Source: Gp1-AA133 sp963850425 (GTDB lineage Bacteria > Acidobacteriota > Terriglobia > Terriglobales > Acidobacteriaceae). Taken from it: a DNA stretch of 64,000 bases. The DNA lies in NCBI GenBank assembly GCA_963850425.1, contig CAWKLF010000001.1:2217658-2281657 (forward strand). The letters run 5' to 3'. Shown here piece after piece: positions 50,460 to 59,724 of the stretch (its first letter is position 1; each line of letters begins with the position of its first letter). The notes under the pieces are model-generated. The model ran no database searches. It had not been told where the DNA came from and worked only from the letters and a program-made list of their open reading frames with translations. Made by a program: the position numbers and the translations under genes.

Positions 50460-50637
50460 GCACGAGACTCATCTGAGACGTTTTGTTCCATGGCGAATGC
50501 AGGGGCTTTCTTTGGTCGCGCTGACTCCTCTAATCCGCGGGGACATGTCCCCCGGCTATCTAGCCGTTGACCTTTCTCCTGCCTAGACTGGAAATCTCCC
50601 TTCAGGGAAGTTTGTCGCCGCATAAGTTATTGATAAA

Positions 50638-51240
50638 TCAAGGCTTCCAGCGGTACGCATCTAACTGTGGGAGGCCGATATGAGCCAGCACGCGGTAGGC
50701 AAACTCGGTGGCCATGGCGTCGAGGCCGGCGGGTCGATTGTAAAAGGTCGGGATCAGCGGGAAGACGGTAGCCCCCGCATCGGCGGCTCTGTACATGTTG
50801 CGGATGTGCACCTTATTGAGAGGCGTCTCGCGAACGCAGAGCACGAGGGGCCTTCTTTCTTTGAGACTTACATCGGCAGCGCGTTCGATGAGTCGTGAAG
50901 CGATGCCGTTGGCAATGCGTGCCAGCGTACCAACACTGCACGGGATGACGACCATCCCATCGCTGGGATAAGAGCCGCTGGCGACGTTGGCTCCGATATC
51001 GGCATTCGCTTGGAGACGGATTTTTCGCGAGGACTTGCCGAGGATCTGGCCGACCAGGTTGTTGCGGCCGCGTAAAGCGAGTTCTTCTGCCAGAACGCGC
51101 AAGGCGCTGTCGGAGGCGATGAAGTTCACGGTCTTGACGCGGGAATCGCGGTCGACCGCGAGCAGGAACTGCTTCAGGAAGATCGAGCCGCTCGCGCCGG
51201 TGGTGGCGACGGTCAGGTTTTGAGGTTCACGCGCGGGCAA
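50638..51240 (-). CDS. ubiX: flavin prenyltransferase
   Basis: Makes the prenylated FMN cofactor for UbiD-type decarboxylases. The TTG at 51240 has AAGGAG five bases upstream and gives 200 residues, the normal size; the frame is open further to 51414 but those residues are not family-like. TVATTGASGSIFLKQFLLAV opens the Rossmann-like fold, GMVVIPCSVGTLARIANGIA is the central motif, and LCVRETPLNKVHIRNMYRA follows; ATVFPLIPTFYNRP is late. No ubiD partner is in the window. Confidence 0.93.
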   Translation of the reverse strand: MPAREPQNLTVATTGASGSIFLKQFLLAVDRDSRVKTVNFIASDSALRVLAEELALRGRNNLVGQILGKSSRKIRLQANADIGANVASGSYPSDGMVVIPCSVGTLARIANGIASRLIERAADVSLKERRPLVLCVRETPLNKVHIRNMYRAADAGATVFPLIPTFYNRPAGLDAMATEFAYRVLAHIGLPQLDAYRWKP

Positions 51241-51328
51241 GCGGGCTCCTTGGGCCTTCGAGCATAGGGATGCCACGGAGAAGAAGTCAAGGAAGGGCGC
51301 AGCGAAACAGTTAAGCCTCCTGAACGAC

Positions 51329-53041
51329 ATGGCCACAGCTTCCCATCTGCGATTGCGGCGCTCGGCGGCGCAGCGGCATGCGCTGGAGGGCGTAGAGCGC
51401 GAGATCCGTGCCAACGATCACAATGGGCGCAGGAAGTATCTGAAGGATTTCAGCGCGGCATACCGCACCTACGAGTCGGTGTTGACTGGGGCACAGGTGC
51501 AGGAAGCGATACAGCCCGCGGACCTGGTGCTTATCGGCGATTATCACGCCCTTCCGGCGTGCCAACGTTTTGCCAGCTCTCTGCTCGAACAGCGCGCGAT
51601 GATTGGCGATCGCCCCGTTGTATTGGGAGTCGAGACGATCTTTGCCCGCGACCAGCACATCGTCGATGAATGGTGGCGGCGCGAGATTGACGAAAATGAA
51701 CTTCGCGAGCGGATGCGCTTTCAACTGGACTGGGGCTACGACTGGGAGCCGTTCTACGAGCTACTCGTCACCGCGCGCGACCATGCCGACGCAATCTACG
51801 GACTCGATTGCATGCCTCGCGAGGATCTACGCAAGATTGGCGCGCGTGACCGGCACGCCGCCGAGAAGTTGGCCGAGATCCGGCAACGACATCCGGAAGC
51901 TGTTTTGGTCGTGTTGTTCGGGGAATCGCACCTGGCGCCGGACCATCTGCCACGCGAAGTGCGCACGTTGCTTCCACAAGAACGCACCCTGACGGTCCTG
52001 CAGAATGTGGATGCTCTCTACTGGCGGGCGGCCGGAGAACTGCATGATCGGGTGGAAGCGGTAAAGGTTGCCGGCGATGTAATCTGCGTGTTCAACGCGA
52101 CCCCGCTCGAGAAATATGAGAACTACCGTCTCTGTCTGGACCGATGGAGAAGGGAAGAGTCCGACCAGCCGGACCTGGGTCCCACCGTCTATAACCTGAT
52201 CGACGGGCTGGTGCGCTTTCTGGGCATCAATCGCTATTCGCCGCACAACACTACCCAGCCCAAGTTTCTGGTGGACCTGCTGCCTGAGGTTTACTACCGC
52301 TCCTCGGATGGATTGTTACGGCGACTGCTCTCCCGGAAAGGGGTGAGCGACGAAGAGCGCGAAGCCATGCTGCAGCGGGTGGAGGATCGGGGCTGCGCTT
52401 ACCTGCCGCAGGTGAATGCATTCTACATGCACGATTTTCAGATGCTGCACGCGTCAGAGGAGGCCGCTCGCTTCCTGCATCACGCTTGCCGGGGATTGCC
52501 GGCGCGCGTGACGGCGCGTGAAGAGGCAGCCGACGAACCCGCGGACTTCTTCTACGGGCGGGTGCTGGAGAACGCGCTCGCCTACTTCGGTTCCCGCGTG
52601 CTCTATCCTTCCCGTCCCAGCGTGCGGGAATCGGACTTGCGCGACTTGGGCGAGCAGACTCGCGAGGACATCGAGCGGCAAACGGGATTTGGATTTGCCG
52701 AGTCCATGCGCGCGATTGATTTCCTGCTGCTACACCGGTTGCTGGAAGTCGATGCGAAACAGTGCGAACAGGTGCGCGGATCGCTCGACGAAGGCATCCG
52801 GAGTAGTGGTGCCAAGTTTGAATACATCACGGGCCAGCTTGGGTACCTTCTGGGATGCGACCTTTACGATGGCTATCTGGAAGGGCGTGTTCCTCCGGCC
52901 TTCGTACGAGGCCTGTTCCTAACCCATGTGGACGAGCCCGGTACTGCGCGGGATGCCTACTTCACGCTCGTGCAAAGGCTGCGCGGTTTTCGCCGAAAGC
53001 GGCACACCGCGGAAGGCAGCAAAAGAAGTTTGCGTTCTTAA
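51329..53041 (+). CDS. ChaN-domain protein with large unknown C-terminal region
   Basis: A 570-residue protein without an obvious signal peptide. Residues ~45-270 resemble the ChaN/TIKI-type haem-binding or hydrolase fold: DLVLIGDYHALPACQRF, VVLGVETIFARDQHIVDEWW, IYGLDCMPREDLRKI and VVLFGESHLAPDHLP supply Asp, Glu and His residues in the usual order. The remaining ~300 residues (for example FLGINRYSPHNTTQPKFLVD, FYMHDFQMLHASEEAARFLHH, KFEYITGQLGYLLGCDLYDG) match no family I know. It is divergent from ubiX. Function unknown. Confidence 0.85.
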   Translation: MATASHLRLRRSAAQRHALEGVEREIRANDHNGRRKYLKDFSAAYRTYESVLTGAQVQEAIQPADLVLIGDYHALPACQRFASSLLEQRAMIGDRPVVLGVETIFARDQHIVDEWWRREIDENELRERMRFQLDWGYDWEPFYELLVTARDHADAIYGLDCMPREDLRKIGARDRHAAEKLAEIRQRHPEAVLVVLFGESHLAPDHLPREVRTLLPQERTLTVLQNVDALYWRAAGELHDRVEAVKVAGDVICVFNATPLEKYENYRLCLDRWRREESDQPDLGPTVYNLIDGLVRFLGINRYSPHNTTQPKFLVDLLPEVYYRSSDGLLRRLLSRKGVSDEEREAMLQRVEDRGCAYLPQVNAFYMHDFQMLHASEEAARFLHHACRGLPARVTAREEAADEPADFFYGRVLENALAYFGSRVLYPSRPSVRESDLRDLGEQTREDIERQTGFGFAESMRAIDFLLLHRLLEVDAKQCEQVRGSLDEGIRSSGAKFEYITGQLGYLLGCDLYDGYLEGRVPPAFVRGLFLTHVDEPGTARDAYFTLVQRLRGFRRKRHTAEGSKRSLRS

Positions 53042-53243
53042 CTCCGGACCTGTTGTTGCAGATAATCTCGTGCACACTTGCATTGTTTCCGCCAAATCTT
53101 ATGGCCGATTTTTTGCACCAGCCAACAGTTGCACTCACTTCGCGCTGGTTTTCAGTCGCGCCAAAGAAGATTGTCAGTTCGAGGCGGGACTGCTGAAATC
53201 TCTTTGTTCTCGAGAATGCTAGACTTAAAAACCCCTTCCTCTT

Positions 53244-54905
53244 ATGAACAGTCTGGCTGTCGAAAACTCGTTTCCAAGGGCGCAAGCGCTTGACCGGGGC
53301 CGCATGTCGGCGCGGAAACAGGCTTGGGGCGCGGCTTTTGCCCAGCTTTCAGAAGCGGATCAGCAGGCGCCTTTAGGCCCCGAGGATCTGCAGCTACTTT
53401 CGATGGCTGCCCACCTGACGGGAAAGGAAGTTGACAGCGGGGAGGCCCTGGCGAGAGCCCATCAAGGCTTTCTGAGCCGAGGAGAAATACGCCCGGCGGC
53501 CCGCTGCGCGGCCTGGCTAAGTTTTGTCGCCCAGCTCAGGGGAGACAATGCGCAAGCCAGCGGATGGCTCTCGCGAGCGCGTCGTTTGCTGGAATCTGAG
53601 CTGGATTGCGTAGAAAAAGGGTACCTTTTGCTGCCGCTGGGGATGGAGTCGGTGCAGCGCCGTGATTTTGCGGCCGCTCATGCGGCTTTCGTCGAGGTCG
53701 CTTCCATCGGAGTTCGATTTGCTGACCGTGACCTGGCCTCCCTCGGTCTGCAGGGACAGGGGCGTGTGCTGGTGCGGCGCGGAGAAATCGCGCGCGGTGT
53801 CGCCTTACTCGACGAGGCGATGGTCGCCGTGATGGCGGGAGAGGTTTCTCCGATTGTTGCAGGAGGAATCTACTGCAGCGTGCTGGATGCATGTGGAGAG
53901 ATCTACGACCTGCGTCGAGCGCAGGAATGGACGGCGGCGCTAGAGCAGTGGTGTAGTTCTCAGCCCGACCTGGTGCCGTACCGCGGACATTGCCTGATCC
54001 GCCGTGCCGAAATCATGCAGTTGCGCGGTGCATGGGCGGAAGCGCTGCTCGAAGCGCGATGCGCGTGTGAACGGTTGTCACAGCCGGCGCCGAAGCCTGC
54101 GGTGGGCGCGGCATTTTATCGCAAGGCCGAAATGCATCGTTTGCTCGGGGAGTTTGACGAGGCGGAACAGGCCTATCGCGCGGCCGCCCAGTGGGAACGT
54201 GTGCCAACGCCCGGTATGGCCCTGCTGCACCTGACGCGCGGTGAAGTGAAGGCCGCCCAATCTGCCATTGGGCACGTTATCGATGTGGTCGTGGATCCGG
54301 GCAAGCGAGGCGAGGCACTCAGCGCGCAAGCGGAAATCGCTATCTCCGCAAACGACGTGGCCACGGCCCGCATTGCCGCCGATGAGTTATTGGGAATCGC
54401 GGCGCGGATCGACGCGGAGTTTCTGAAGGGACTGGCGTCCTATGCGCACGGGGCCGTGCTGCTGGCGGAGCAAGAGTTGGCGGCCGCTGTAGTCGAACTG
54501 CGACAGGCGCTGGCCTGCTTTCGCCACCTTGAGGCTCCCTACCAAGCGGCTCGAGCACAGGTTTTGCTGGCGCGAGCCTATGAGACGCAGGGAACTCGCG
54601 AAGCCGCGGAGCACGAACTGGCAGCGGCACGAGACGTGTTCCGAAAGCTGGGCGCTGTGACCGATCTGGCGCTTGTTGATTCGCACGCGAATCAGGACTC
54701 TCCGAATCAGGCCGGTCCACTGACGCTCCGAGAAATCGAAGTCCTGAAATTGGTGGCGTCCGGAATCACGAATCGCCAGATCGCCAAGAAGTTGAAAATC
54801 AGTGAAAAGACCGTGGCGCGCCACCTGAGCAACATCTTCAACAAACTGGACATATCGTCGCGTTCGGCGGCCACGGCTTACGCGTATCAACATCAGTTGT
54901 TGTAG
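53244..54905 (+). CDS. LuxR-type transcriptional regulator with TPR-like sensor
   Basis: A 553-residue DNA-binding protein. The C-terminal ~60 residues are a LuxR helix-turn-helix (LTLREIEVLKLVASGITNRQ, then IAKKLKISEKTVARHLSNIF). The ~480 residues before it are helical repeats rich in Ala/Leu/Glu, reading like TPR units (for example AHAAFVEVASIGVRFADRDL). No ATPase or receiver domain is present, unlike MalT-type activators. It lies 107 bp before the flavin monooxygenase on the same strand, so it may control or be co-transcribed with it. Confidence 0.9.
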   Translation: MNSLAVENSFPRAQALDRGRMSARKQAWGAAFAQLSEADQQAPLGPEDLQLLSMAAHLTGKEVDSGEALARAHQGFLSRGEIRPAARCAAWLSFVAQLRGDNAQASGWLSRARRLLESELDCVEKGYLLLPLGMESVQRRDFAAAHAAFVEVASIGVRFADRDLASLGLQGQGRVLVRRGEIARGVALLDEAMVAVMAGEVSPIVAGGIYCSVLDACGEIYDLRRAQEWTAALEQWCSSQPDLVPYRGHCLIRRAEIMQLRGAWAEALLEARCACERLSQPAPKPAVGAAFYRKAEMHRLLGEFDEAEQAYRAAAQWERVPTPGMALLHLTRGEVKAAQSAIGHVIDVVVDPGKRGEALSAQAEIAISANDVATARIAADELLGIAARIDAEFLKGLASYAHGAVLLAEQELAAAVVELRQALACFRHLEAPYQAARAQVLLARAYETQGTREAAEHELAAARDVFRKLGAVTDLALVDSHANQDSPNQAGPLTLREIEVLKLVASGITNRQIAKKLKISEKTVARHLSNIFNKLDISSRSAATAYAYQHQLL

Positions 54906-55012
54906 AGTTGTCCTACATAGAATTACCCATCTGCAAAATCGCCGAGCTTGGGTAGTTTGGCCGATGCGAGTCTGCGGCCCTTCTCATAGCATCCGATACC
55001 TGAGGTGGAACA

Positions 55013-56176
55013 ATGAACGAACATCGCGATGTTGAAAGAGTCTCGACGCTTGTGATCGGCGGCGGACAGGCTGGGCTCGCCATGGGTTACCAACTGGCTC
55101 GGCGAAACCTGTCGTATCGCATTCTGGACGCGAACCAGCGGATCGGCGACGCGTGGCGCAACCGATGGGACTCGCTGCGTTTGTTCACTCCTGCGCGATA
55201 TGCTGGACTTCCCGGACTCCCTTTTCCCGCGAGCGGCGATGCGTTTCCGACCAAAGACGATTTGGCAGACTATCTTGAGGCGTATGCCGAACACTTTCGT
55301 CTCCCGGTGCACACTGGAATGAGAGTGGATCGAGTTTCGAAATCCGGGGAGCGATTTCTCGTGGAAGCCCGGAACCAACGATTCGAGGCCGACCAGATCG
55401 TGGTGGCCATGGCGAATTACCAAGTACCTCGGATTCCAGCATTCGCCCAGGATCTCGATGCAAACATCGTGCAGGTTCATTCGCACCACTACCGCAATCC
55501 CTCGCAGTTGCGTCCGGGAAACACGCTGGTGGTGGGTGCCGGGAATTCCGCAGCCGACATCGCGATGGAGGTGGCGAAGACTCATCCGACGTGGATGTCC
55601 GGCAAAGAATCAGGACACATTCCGTTCCAGATAGAAAGCTTTTTTGGGCGGTTCATCCTGTTCCGGGCGGTGCGATTTATCGGTCATCACGTTTTGTCGC
55701 TGGCCACGCCGATCGGCAGAAATGCTCGACCGAAGCTGCTGAACAAGACAACTCCGTTGGTGCGCGTCAAACCGAAAGACTTAATCAATGCAGGGATCGA
55801 ACGGGTTGCGCGAGTAGTGGGAGTGCGAAACGGAATTCCCCTTTTGGCCGACGGTCGCACTCTGGACGTTGCTAACGTACTCTGGTGCACAGGCTACGAC
55901 CCCGGCTTCTCGTGGATAGATCTCCCGGTTTTTGGAGAGGACGGCAAGCCCATGCAGGAGCGCGGAGTGGTTCATCGTGTTCCGGGCATGTACTTTGTCG
56001 GATTGCACTTCTTGTATGCGATGTCGTCGGCCACTCTGGTCGGCGTGGGCAGAGACGCGGATTACGTCGCAAAAGCGATCGAGGTGCGAACTCTGAAGCG
56101 GGCGCGGCAGGGTGAATACGCGCGGCCTTCTCTGGCCTCAAGAGAACGAAGGCCGGATGTGCTGGTCGCCTCGTAA
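55013..56176 (+). CDS. flavin-containing monooxygenase / NAD(P)-binding oxidoreductase
   Basis: A 387-residue flavoprotein. LVIGGGQAGLAMGYQLARRN is the FAD-binding motif, RIGDAWRNRWDSLRLFTPAR the conserved GDxWRxRWDSL segment of the CzcO/FMO-type group, and LVVGAGNSAADIAMEVAKTH the NADPH-binding motif. WCTGYDPGFSWIDL closes the FAD domain. GAGGTGG lies before the ATG. Such enzymes oxidise nitrogen or sulfur atoms or activate indole compounds; substrate unknown. Confidence 0.93.
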   Translation: MNEHRDVERVSTLVIGGGQAGLAMGYQLARRNLSYRILDANQRIGDAWRNRWDSLRLFTPARYAGLPGLPFPASGDAFPTKDDLADYLEAYAEHFRLPVHTGMRVDRVSKSGERFLVEARNQRFEADQIVVAMANYQVPRIPAFAQDLDANIVQVHSHHYRNPSQLRPGNTLVVGAGNSAADIAMEVAKTHPTWMSGKESGHIPFQIESFFGRFILFRAVRFIGHHVLSLATPIGRNARPKLLNKTTPLVRVKPKDLINAGIERVARVVGVRNGIPLLADGRTLDVANVLWCTGYDPGFSWIDLPVFGEDGKPMQERGVVHRVPGMYFVGLHFLYAMSSATLVGVGRDADYVAKAIEVRTLKRARQGEYARPSLASRERRPDVLVAS

Positions 56177-56289
56177 CTTGCTGAGCATCACGCCGGATTT
56201 AGCGCGTTGCAACGCAGGCCCCCGGTGCTCACTCCCCCGGCAATGCTAATCTAGAATTCAGTCGGCATGAGGCTCTCTCGAGTGGGCTT

Positions 56290-57036
56290 TTGAACGCTGA
56301 ATCTATCCGCAAGTTATTCGAAGAAGTTCGGCGGGGGAAACTCTCTCCGGACGACGCCGTGGCGCGCTTGCGCCACTTGCCGTTTGAAGATCTGGGGTTT
56401 GCCAAGGTCGATCACCATCGCGCTCTACGCGTGGGGATGCCGGAAGTAATCTTTGGAGAGAGGAAAACCCCGGAACAGGTAGCAGGAATTTTTGCGAAGC
56501 TGGCGCAGCACGGTGGGAACGTGCTGGCCACGAGGGCGGATGCGAAGCAGTTCGCGGCGGTTCGGAAGAAAGTTCGCGGAGCGGAATACCGGGAACTGGC
56601 TCGCGCGATTGTGCTGGAGCGCGATCGCAAGACCTATGGCAAGGGAGTGATCACCGTAGTTTCCGCAGGGACCAGTGATATCGCCGTCGCTGAGGAGGCG
56701 GTGGTCACGGCCGAGTTGATGGGAAACGAAGTGCAGCACCTCTACGACGTGGGTGTCGCGGGCGTGCACCGTTTGCTGGCGAATCGCGAACGGCTCGCGA
56801 AGGCCCGGGTGATCGTCGTTTGCGCGGGAATGGAAGGGGCCCTGCCTAGCGTTGTCGGAGGCCTGGTTGGCGCGCCGGTAATCGCTGTGCCGACCAGCGT
56901 CGGTTATGGCGCCTCATTCAAGGGTATCGCGGCGTTACTGGGAATGATGAACTCGTGTGCTTCAAACGTCAGCGTGGTAAACATCGATAACGGTTTCGGT
57001 GCAGGATACGTGGCCTCGTTGATCAACCGGCTCTAG
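56290..57036 (+). CDS. larB: nickel pincer cofactor biosynthesis protein LarB
   Basis: Carboxylates and hydrolyses nicotinic acid adenine dinucleotide, the first step of the nickel-pincer cofactor of lactate racemase-type enzymes. The 248 residues show the PurE-like domain: GVITVVSAGTSDIAVAEEAV, VGVAGVHRLLANRERL and CAGMEGALPSVVGGLVGAPVIAVPTS. FEEVRRGKLSPDDAVARLRHLPFEDLGFAK is the LarB N-terminus. It starts at TTG. larC, larE and larA are not in the window, so it is separated from its partners. Confidence 0.94.
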   Translation: MNAESIRKLFEEVRRGKLSPDDAVARLRHLPFEDLGFAKVDHHRALRVGMPEVIFGERKTPEQVAGIFAKLAQHGGNVLATRADAKQFAAVRKKVRGAEYRELARAIVLERDRKTYGKGVITVVSAGTSDIAVAEEAVVTAELMGNEVQHLYDVGVAGVHRLLANRERLAKARVIVVCAGMEGALPSVVGGLVGAPVIAVPTSVGYGASFKGIAALLGMMNSCASNVSVVNIDNGFGAGYVASLINRL

Positions 57037-57186
57037 TCTTGAGTACCCAGGGATGAGCACCGAGTTCAAGCACGATGCATCGCGTGGTCACTGAGCTCAT
57101 CGGACAGTTCGCCGAATCGCACCCATCCCAGCGTCCTTGTGTTTATATCTCCTCGCCTTCCAACATAGGGCGTTCGCTCGAAGCCC

Positions 57187-57237
57187 GTAGCTCCTGGCTC
57201 GCAGCTCAAAAAAAGAGGCACGGCTTTCGCCGTGCCT
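57187..57237 (-). terminator. terminator of the BON gene, next to a short heptad run
   Basis: On the minus strand AGGCACGGC, a GAAA loop and GCCGTGCCT form a 9-bp stem (57216-57237), followed by seven T (57208-57214). Just outside, units GTAGCTC, CTGGCTC and GCAGCTC (57187-57207) form a short 7-bp array. Confidence 0.85.
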
Positions 57238-57255
57238 TGAGGAGAGAGTGGAGCC

Positions 57256-58020
57256 TTACAGCTTGGAATTCTTGTCGACCACCAGGTTATTCTCGACGCT
57301 GAATACGCCGGGGACCTGGCCAACTCGCATGCCCGCAATCTGCTTGTCCATCGGGCTGATCACTTCGCCGTACAGGCTCACGTGACCGCCGTCGATAATG
57401 ATGCGGATCGGACGGGCCGGATCAATCGCATACTTCCCTAACGCCGAGTCGCCATACAGGACGCGCACGGCCTGGCGACGCAGGTTGTCGTCAAACATCG
57501 AGACCGGCGAAACCTTGATCTCGTTGACAACGTCCTTCACGCCCGGCATGCGATAGGCAATGGCAAGCGCTGAGTCGCGGCCTACGTCGTTGTAGGTCTG
57601 GCCGCCGATCGTGGCAACGCCATTCTTCACGCTTAGCGTGTAGTAGTTGAACGCACTGTCGTACCAGCCCACACGGTCGTAATACAGCTTCTTCGAGAGT
57701 TGCTCGTGCAGTTGCGTATCGGTGACGACGGGCCCCGCTACTTCAACCAGGTTGCGGACGCCCTGCACGTTCTTCTGCTTCTTGGCCGTTTTGGCCGCGT
57801 CCAGTTTGTCCTGGTAGAGATCAACCGCACCCGTCAGGGTCACGATCCCGTCCTCCACCGCCGACTTGACGTTGTGAAACTTCTGATTGTTATCCAGCTT
57901 CTGCGTGACGCTGGTCTGGATGGCTGCATCGTAACGCCCTGCGCCCGACGCGTGCGCAAACAAACCGCCGCTCAGCAAACTAACCATCAGGAACGTTGAA
58001 AGAACGCTTCTGGTATTCAT
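57256..58020 (-). CDS. secreted protein with three BON domains
   Basis: A 254-residue exported protein from the ATG at 58020; a longer start at 58041 is possible. Residues 1-26 are a signal peptide (SVLSTFLMVSLLSGGLFAHA). Three BON domains follow: residues ~32-95 (VKSAVEDGIVTLTGAVDLYQ), ~100-165 (VKNGVATIGGQTYNDVGRDS), and ~170-250 (IIIDGGHVSLYGEVISPMDK). BON domains bind phospholipid membranes or act in osmotic protection, as in OsmY. Periplasmic location is likely. It has its own terminator. Confidence 0.92.
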   Translation of the reverse strand: MNTRSVLSTFLMVSLLSGGLFAHASGAGRYDAAIQTSVTQKLDNNQKFHNVKSAVEDGIVTLTGAVDLYQDKLDAAKTAKKQKNVQGVRNLVEVAGPVVTDTQLHEQLSKKLYYDRVGWYDSAFNYYTLSVKNGVATIGGQTYNDVGRDSALAIAYRMPGVKDVVNEIKVSPVSMFDDNLRRQAVRVLYGDSALGKYAIDPARPIRIIIDGGHVSLYGEVISPMDKQIAGMRVGQVPGVFSVENNLVVDKNSKL

Positions 58021-58163
58021 GATCTTTTTCTCCATCCTCAATTAACTAACTGTTTGGTTAATTATTGGATGTCGAAGCCCGGCATCGGGATGCCCGAAAT
58101 AACTTGGTCGTAAACTATTGAAAATGCATAGTGTAGCTGGGTGACTGGGGAAGTCGGTTACCC

Positions 58164-59507
58164 TCAGCCGCGTTTCTTTGAGGTTTTCTGCTTGACGCGC
58201 GGCCTGGTCTTCGGCTGCTGAAAGACACGCGCAAAGATTTTATCAATGTTCCGCAACTGCCTTTTCAGGTCGAAAGCGTTCTCAAGTTGTCGTGCGGGAA
58301 CACGGCTGGTGATGTTCTTGTCGTTCAGCACCAATTCACGGAAATTCAAATCTTCCTTCCAGGCGCGCATGGCATGTTGTTGCACAATGCGGTAAGCATC
58401 TTCGCGCGACACGCCGTGTTCGACCAGATCGAGCAACAGCTGGCCGCTGAACACCAGTCCCCGCGTGCTCTCCAAGTTCGCTTTCATCCTTTCCGGGTAG
58501 ACGAACATCGTGTCGATAAGATTGGTAGTCTTCCCCAGCAGGTAGTCGACCAGCGTGGTCGAGTCGGGCAGGATCACCCGCTCGACCGAAGAATGGGAAA
58601 TGTCGCGCTCGTGCCAGAGAGGCACGTTCTCAAACGCGGCCTGAGCGTTTGAGCGGACTACACGCGCCAGTCCGCTGATCTGCTCGCAAGTGACCGGGTT
58701 CCGCTTGTGCGGCATGGCTGAAGAGCCTTTCTGTTTCTCGCTGAAAAACTCTTCCGCCTCCCGGACTTCGGTACGTTGCAGATGGCGGATCTCGGTGGCA
58801 ATCTTATCGAGCGTAGACGCGATGACCGCCAGCGTCGCGAGATAGTGGGCGTGCCGATCGCGCTGAATGACTTGCGAAGAGATATCCGCGGCCTTCAGCC
58901 CCAGCCGCGCACAGATTTTTTCTTCGAGTTCGGGAGACAGGTGAGCAAACGTTCCCACCGCTCCTGAAAACTTTCCCACCCGCAGGCCTTCCGCGGCTTC
59001 CTGAAAGCGGACGATATTGCGCTGCGTTTCCGAATACCAGTTAGCCAGCTTAAATCCAAACGTGATCGGTTCCGCGTGAACACCGTGTGTGCGGCCGATT
59101 TGCGGAGTGTCCTTGAACTCCCAGGCCCGACGTTCCAATACTTCCGCGAGGCGAGTGAGGTCGTCGGCAATGATGGTCGAGGCCTGCCCGATGAGAAGGG
59201 CTTGAGCGGTGTCGACGACGTCGTTCGAGGTCAACCCGTAGTGGAACCAGCGCGCGTGAGGGCCGACGATCTCGGCGACCGCGGTGGTAAAAGCAATCAC
59301 GTCATGCCGTACCTCAGCCTCTATTTCCTGGATGCGTTCGAGCTTAAAATTCGCGCGCTCGCGAATGGCTTTCGCGGCTTCCTTAGGAACCAGGCCTGCC
59401 TCGGCGAGTGTTTCTGTGGCGGCCAGTTCAACGGCTAGCCAGTTGCGAAAACGATTGTCTTCGCTCCAGATGCGCCCCATATTGGGGCGCGTATAACGTG
59501 GGATCAA
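58164..59507 (-). CDS. purB: adenylosuccinate lyase
   Basis: Cleaves SAICAR and adenylosuccinate in purine synthesis. The TTG at 59507 (MIPRYTRPNMGRIWSEDNRF) has GGGAGAAG upstream and matches the usual PurB N-terminus, giving 447 residues; the longer frame to 59669 is rejected. Signature motifs are GLTSNDVVDTAQA, TPQIGRTHGVHAEPITFG and GSSAMPHKRNPVTCEQISG. The C-terminal tail is Arg/Lys-rich. The gene is intact here, although its 5' part lies in the left arm of the fold-back duplication and a damaged copy appears at 63532-64000. Confidence 0.96.
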   Translation of the reverse strand: MIPRYTRPNMGRIWSEDNRFRNWLAVELAATETLAEAGLVPKEAAKAIRERANFKLERIQEIEAEVRHDVIAFTTAVAEIVGPHARWFHYGLTSNDVVDTAQALLIGQASTIIADDLTRLAEVLERRAWEFKDTPQIGRTHGVHAEPITFGFKLANWYSETQRNIVRFQEAAEGLRVGKFSGAVGTFAHLSPELEEKICARLGLKAADISSQVIQRDRHAHYLATLAVIASTLDKIATEIRHLQRTEVREAEEFFSEKQKGSSAMPHKRNPVTCEQISGLARVVRSNAQAAFENVPLWHERDISHSSVERVILPDSTTLVDYLLGKTTNLIDTMFVYPERMKANLESTRGLVFSGQLLLDLVEHGVSREDAYRIVQQHAMRAWKEDLNFRELVLNDKNITSRVPARQLENAFDLKRQLRNIDKIFARVFQQPKTRPRVKQKTSKKRG

Positions 59508-59712
59508 GGGGCTTCTCCCATCACCTGAAAATCGAGAACTGAGGATTGTAAACGAGTGCGGAGAGGCCTGCACGGAAGGAGGTCGCATGGAGTGGGAGCG
59601 GATAGCGATAGTATTTGCCCGCGCCGAAGAAGCTAGTCCGCCTTGCGGCAAGTCCGAAGCGAAGCGCATGTTGCAGCACGAGACGCATCAAAGAGCATTG
59701 GTCTTGCCGCGA

Positions 59713-59718
59713 TATAAT
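59713..59718 (+). promoter_or_regulatory. -10 element giving a probably leaderless MarR transcript
   Basis: TATAAT at 59713-59718 lies only six bases before the ATG at 59725, so transcription would start at or beside the start codon. The other copy of this sequence (63312-63340, reverse) has the same element. No clear -35 is visible. Confidence 0.45.
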
Positions 59719-59724
59719 CCGCGC

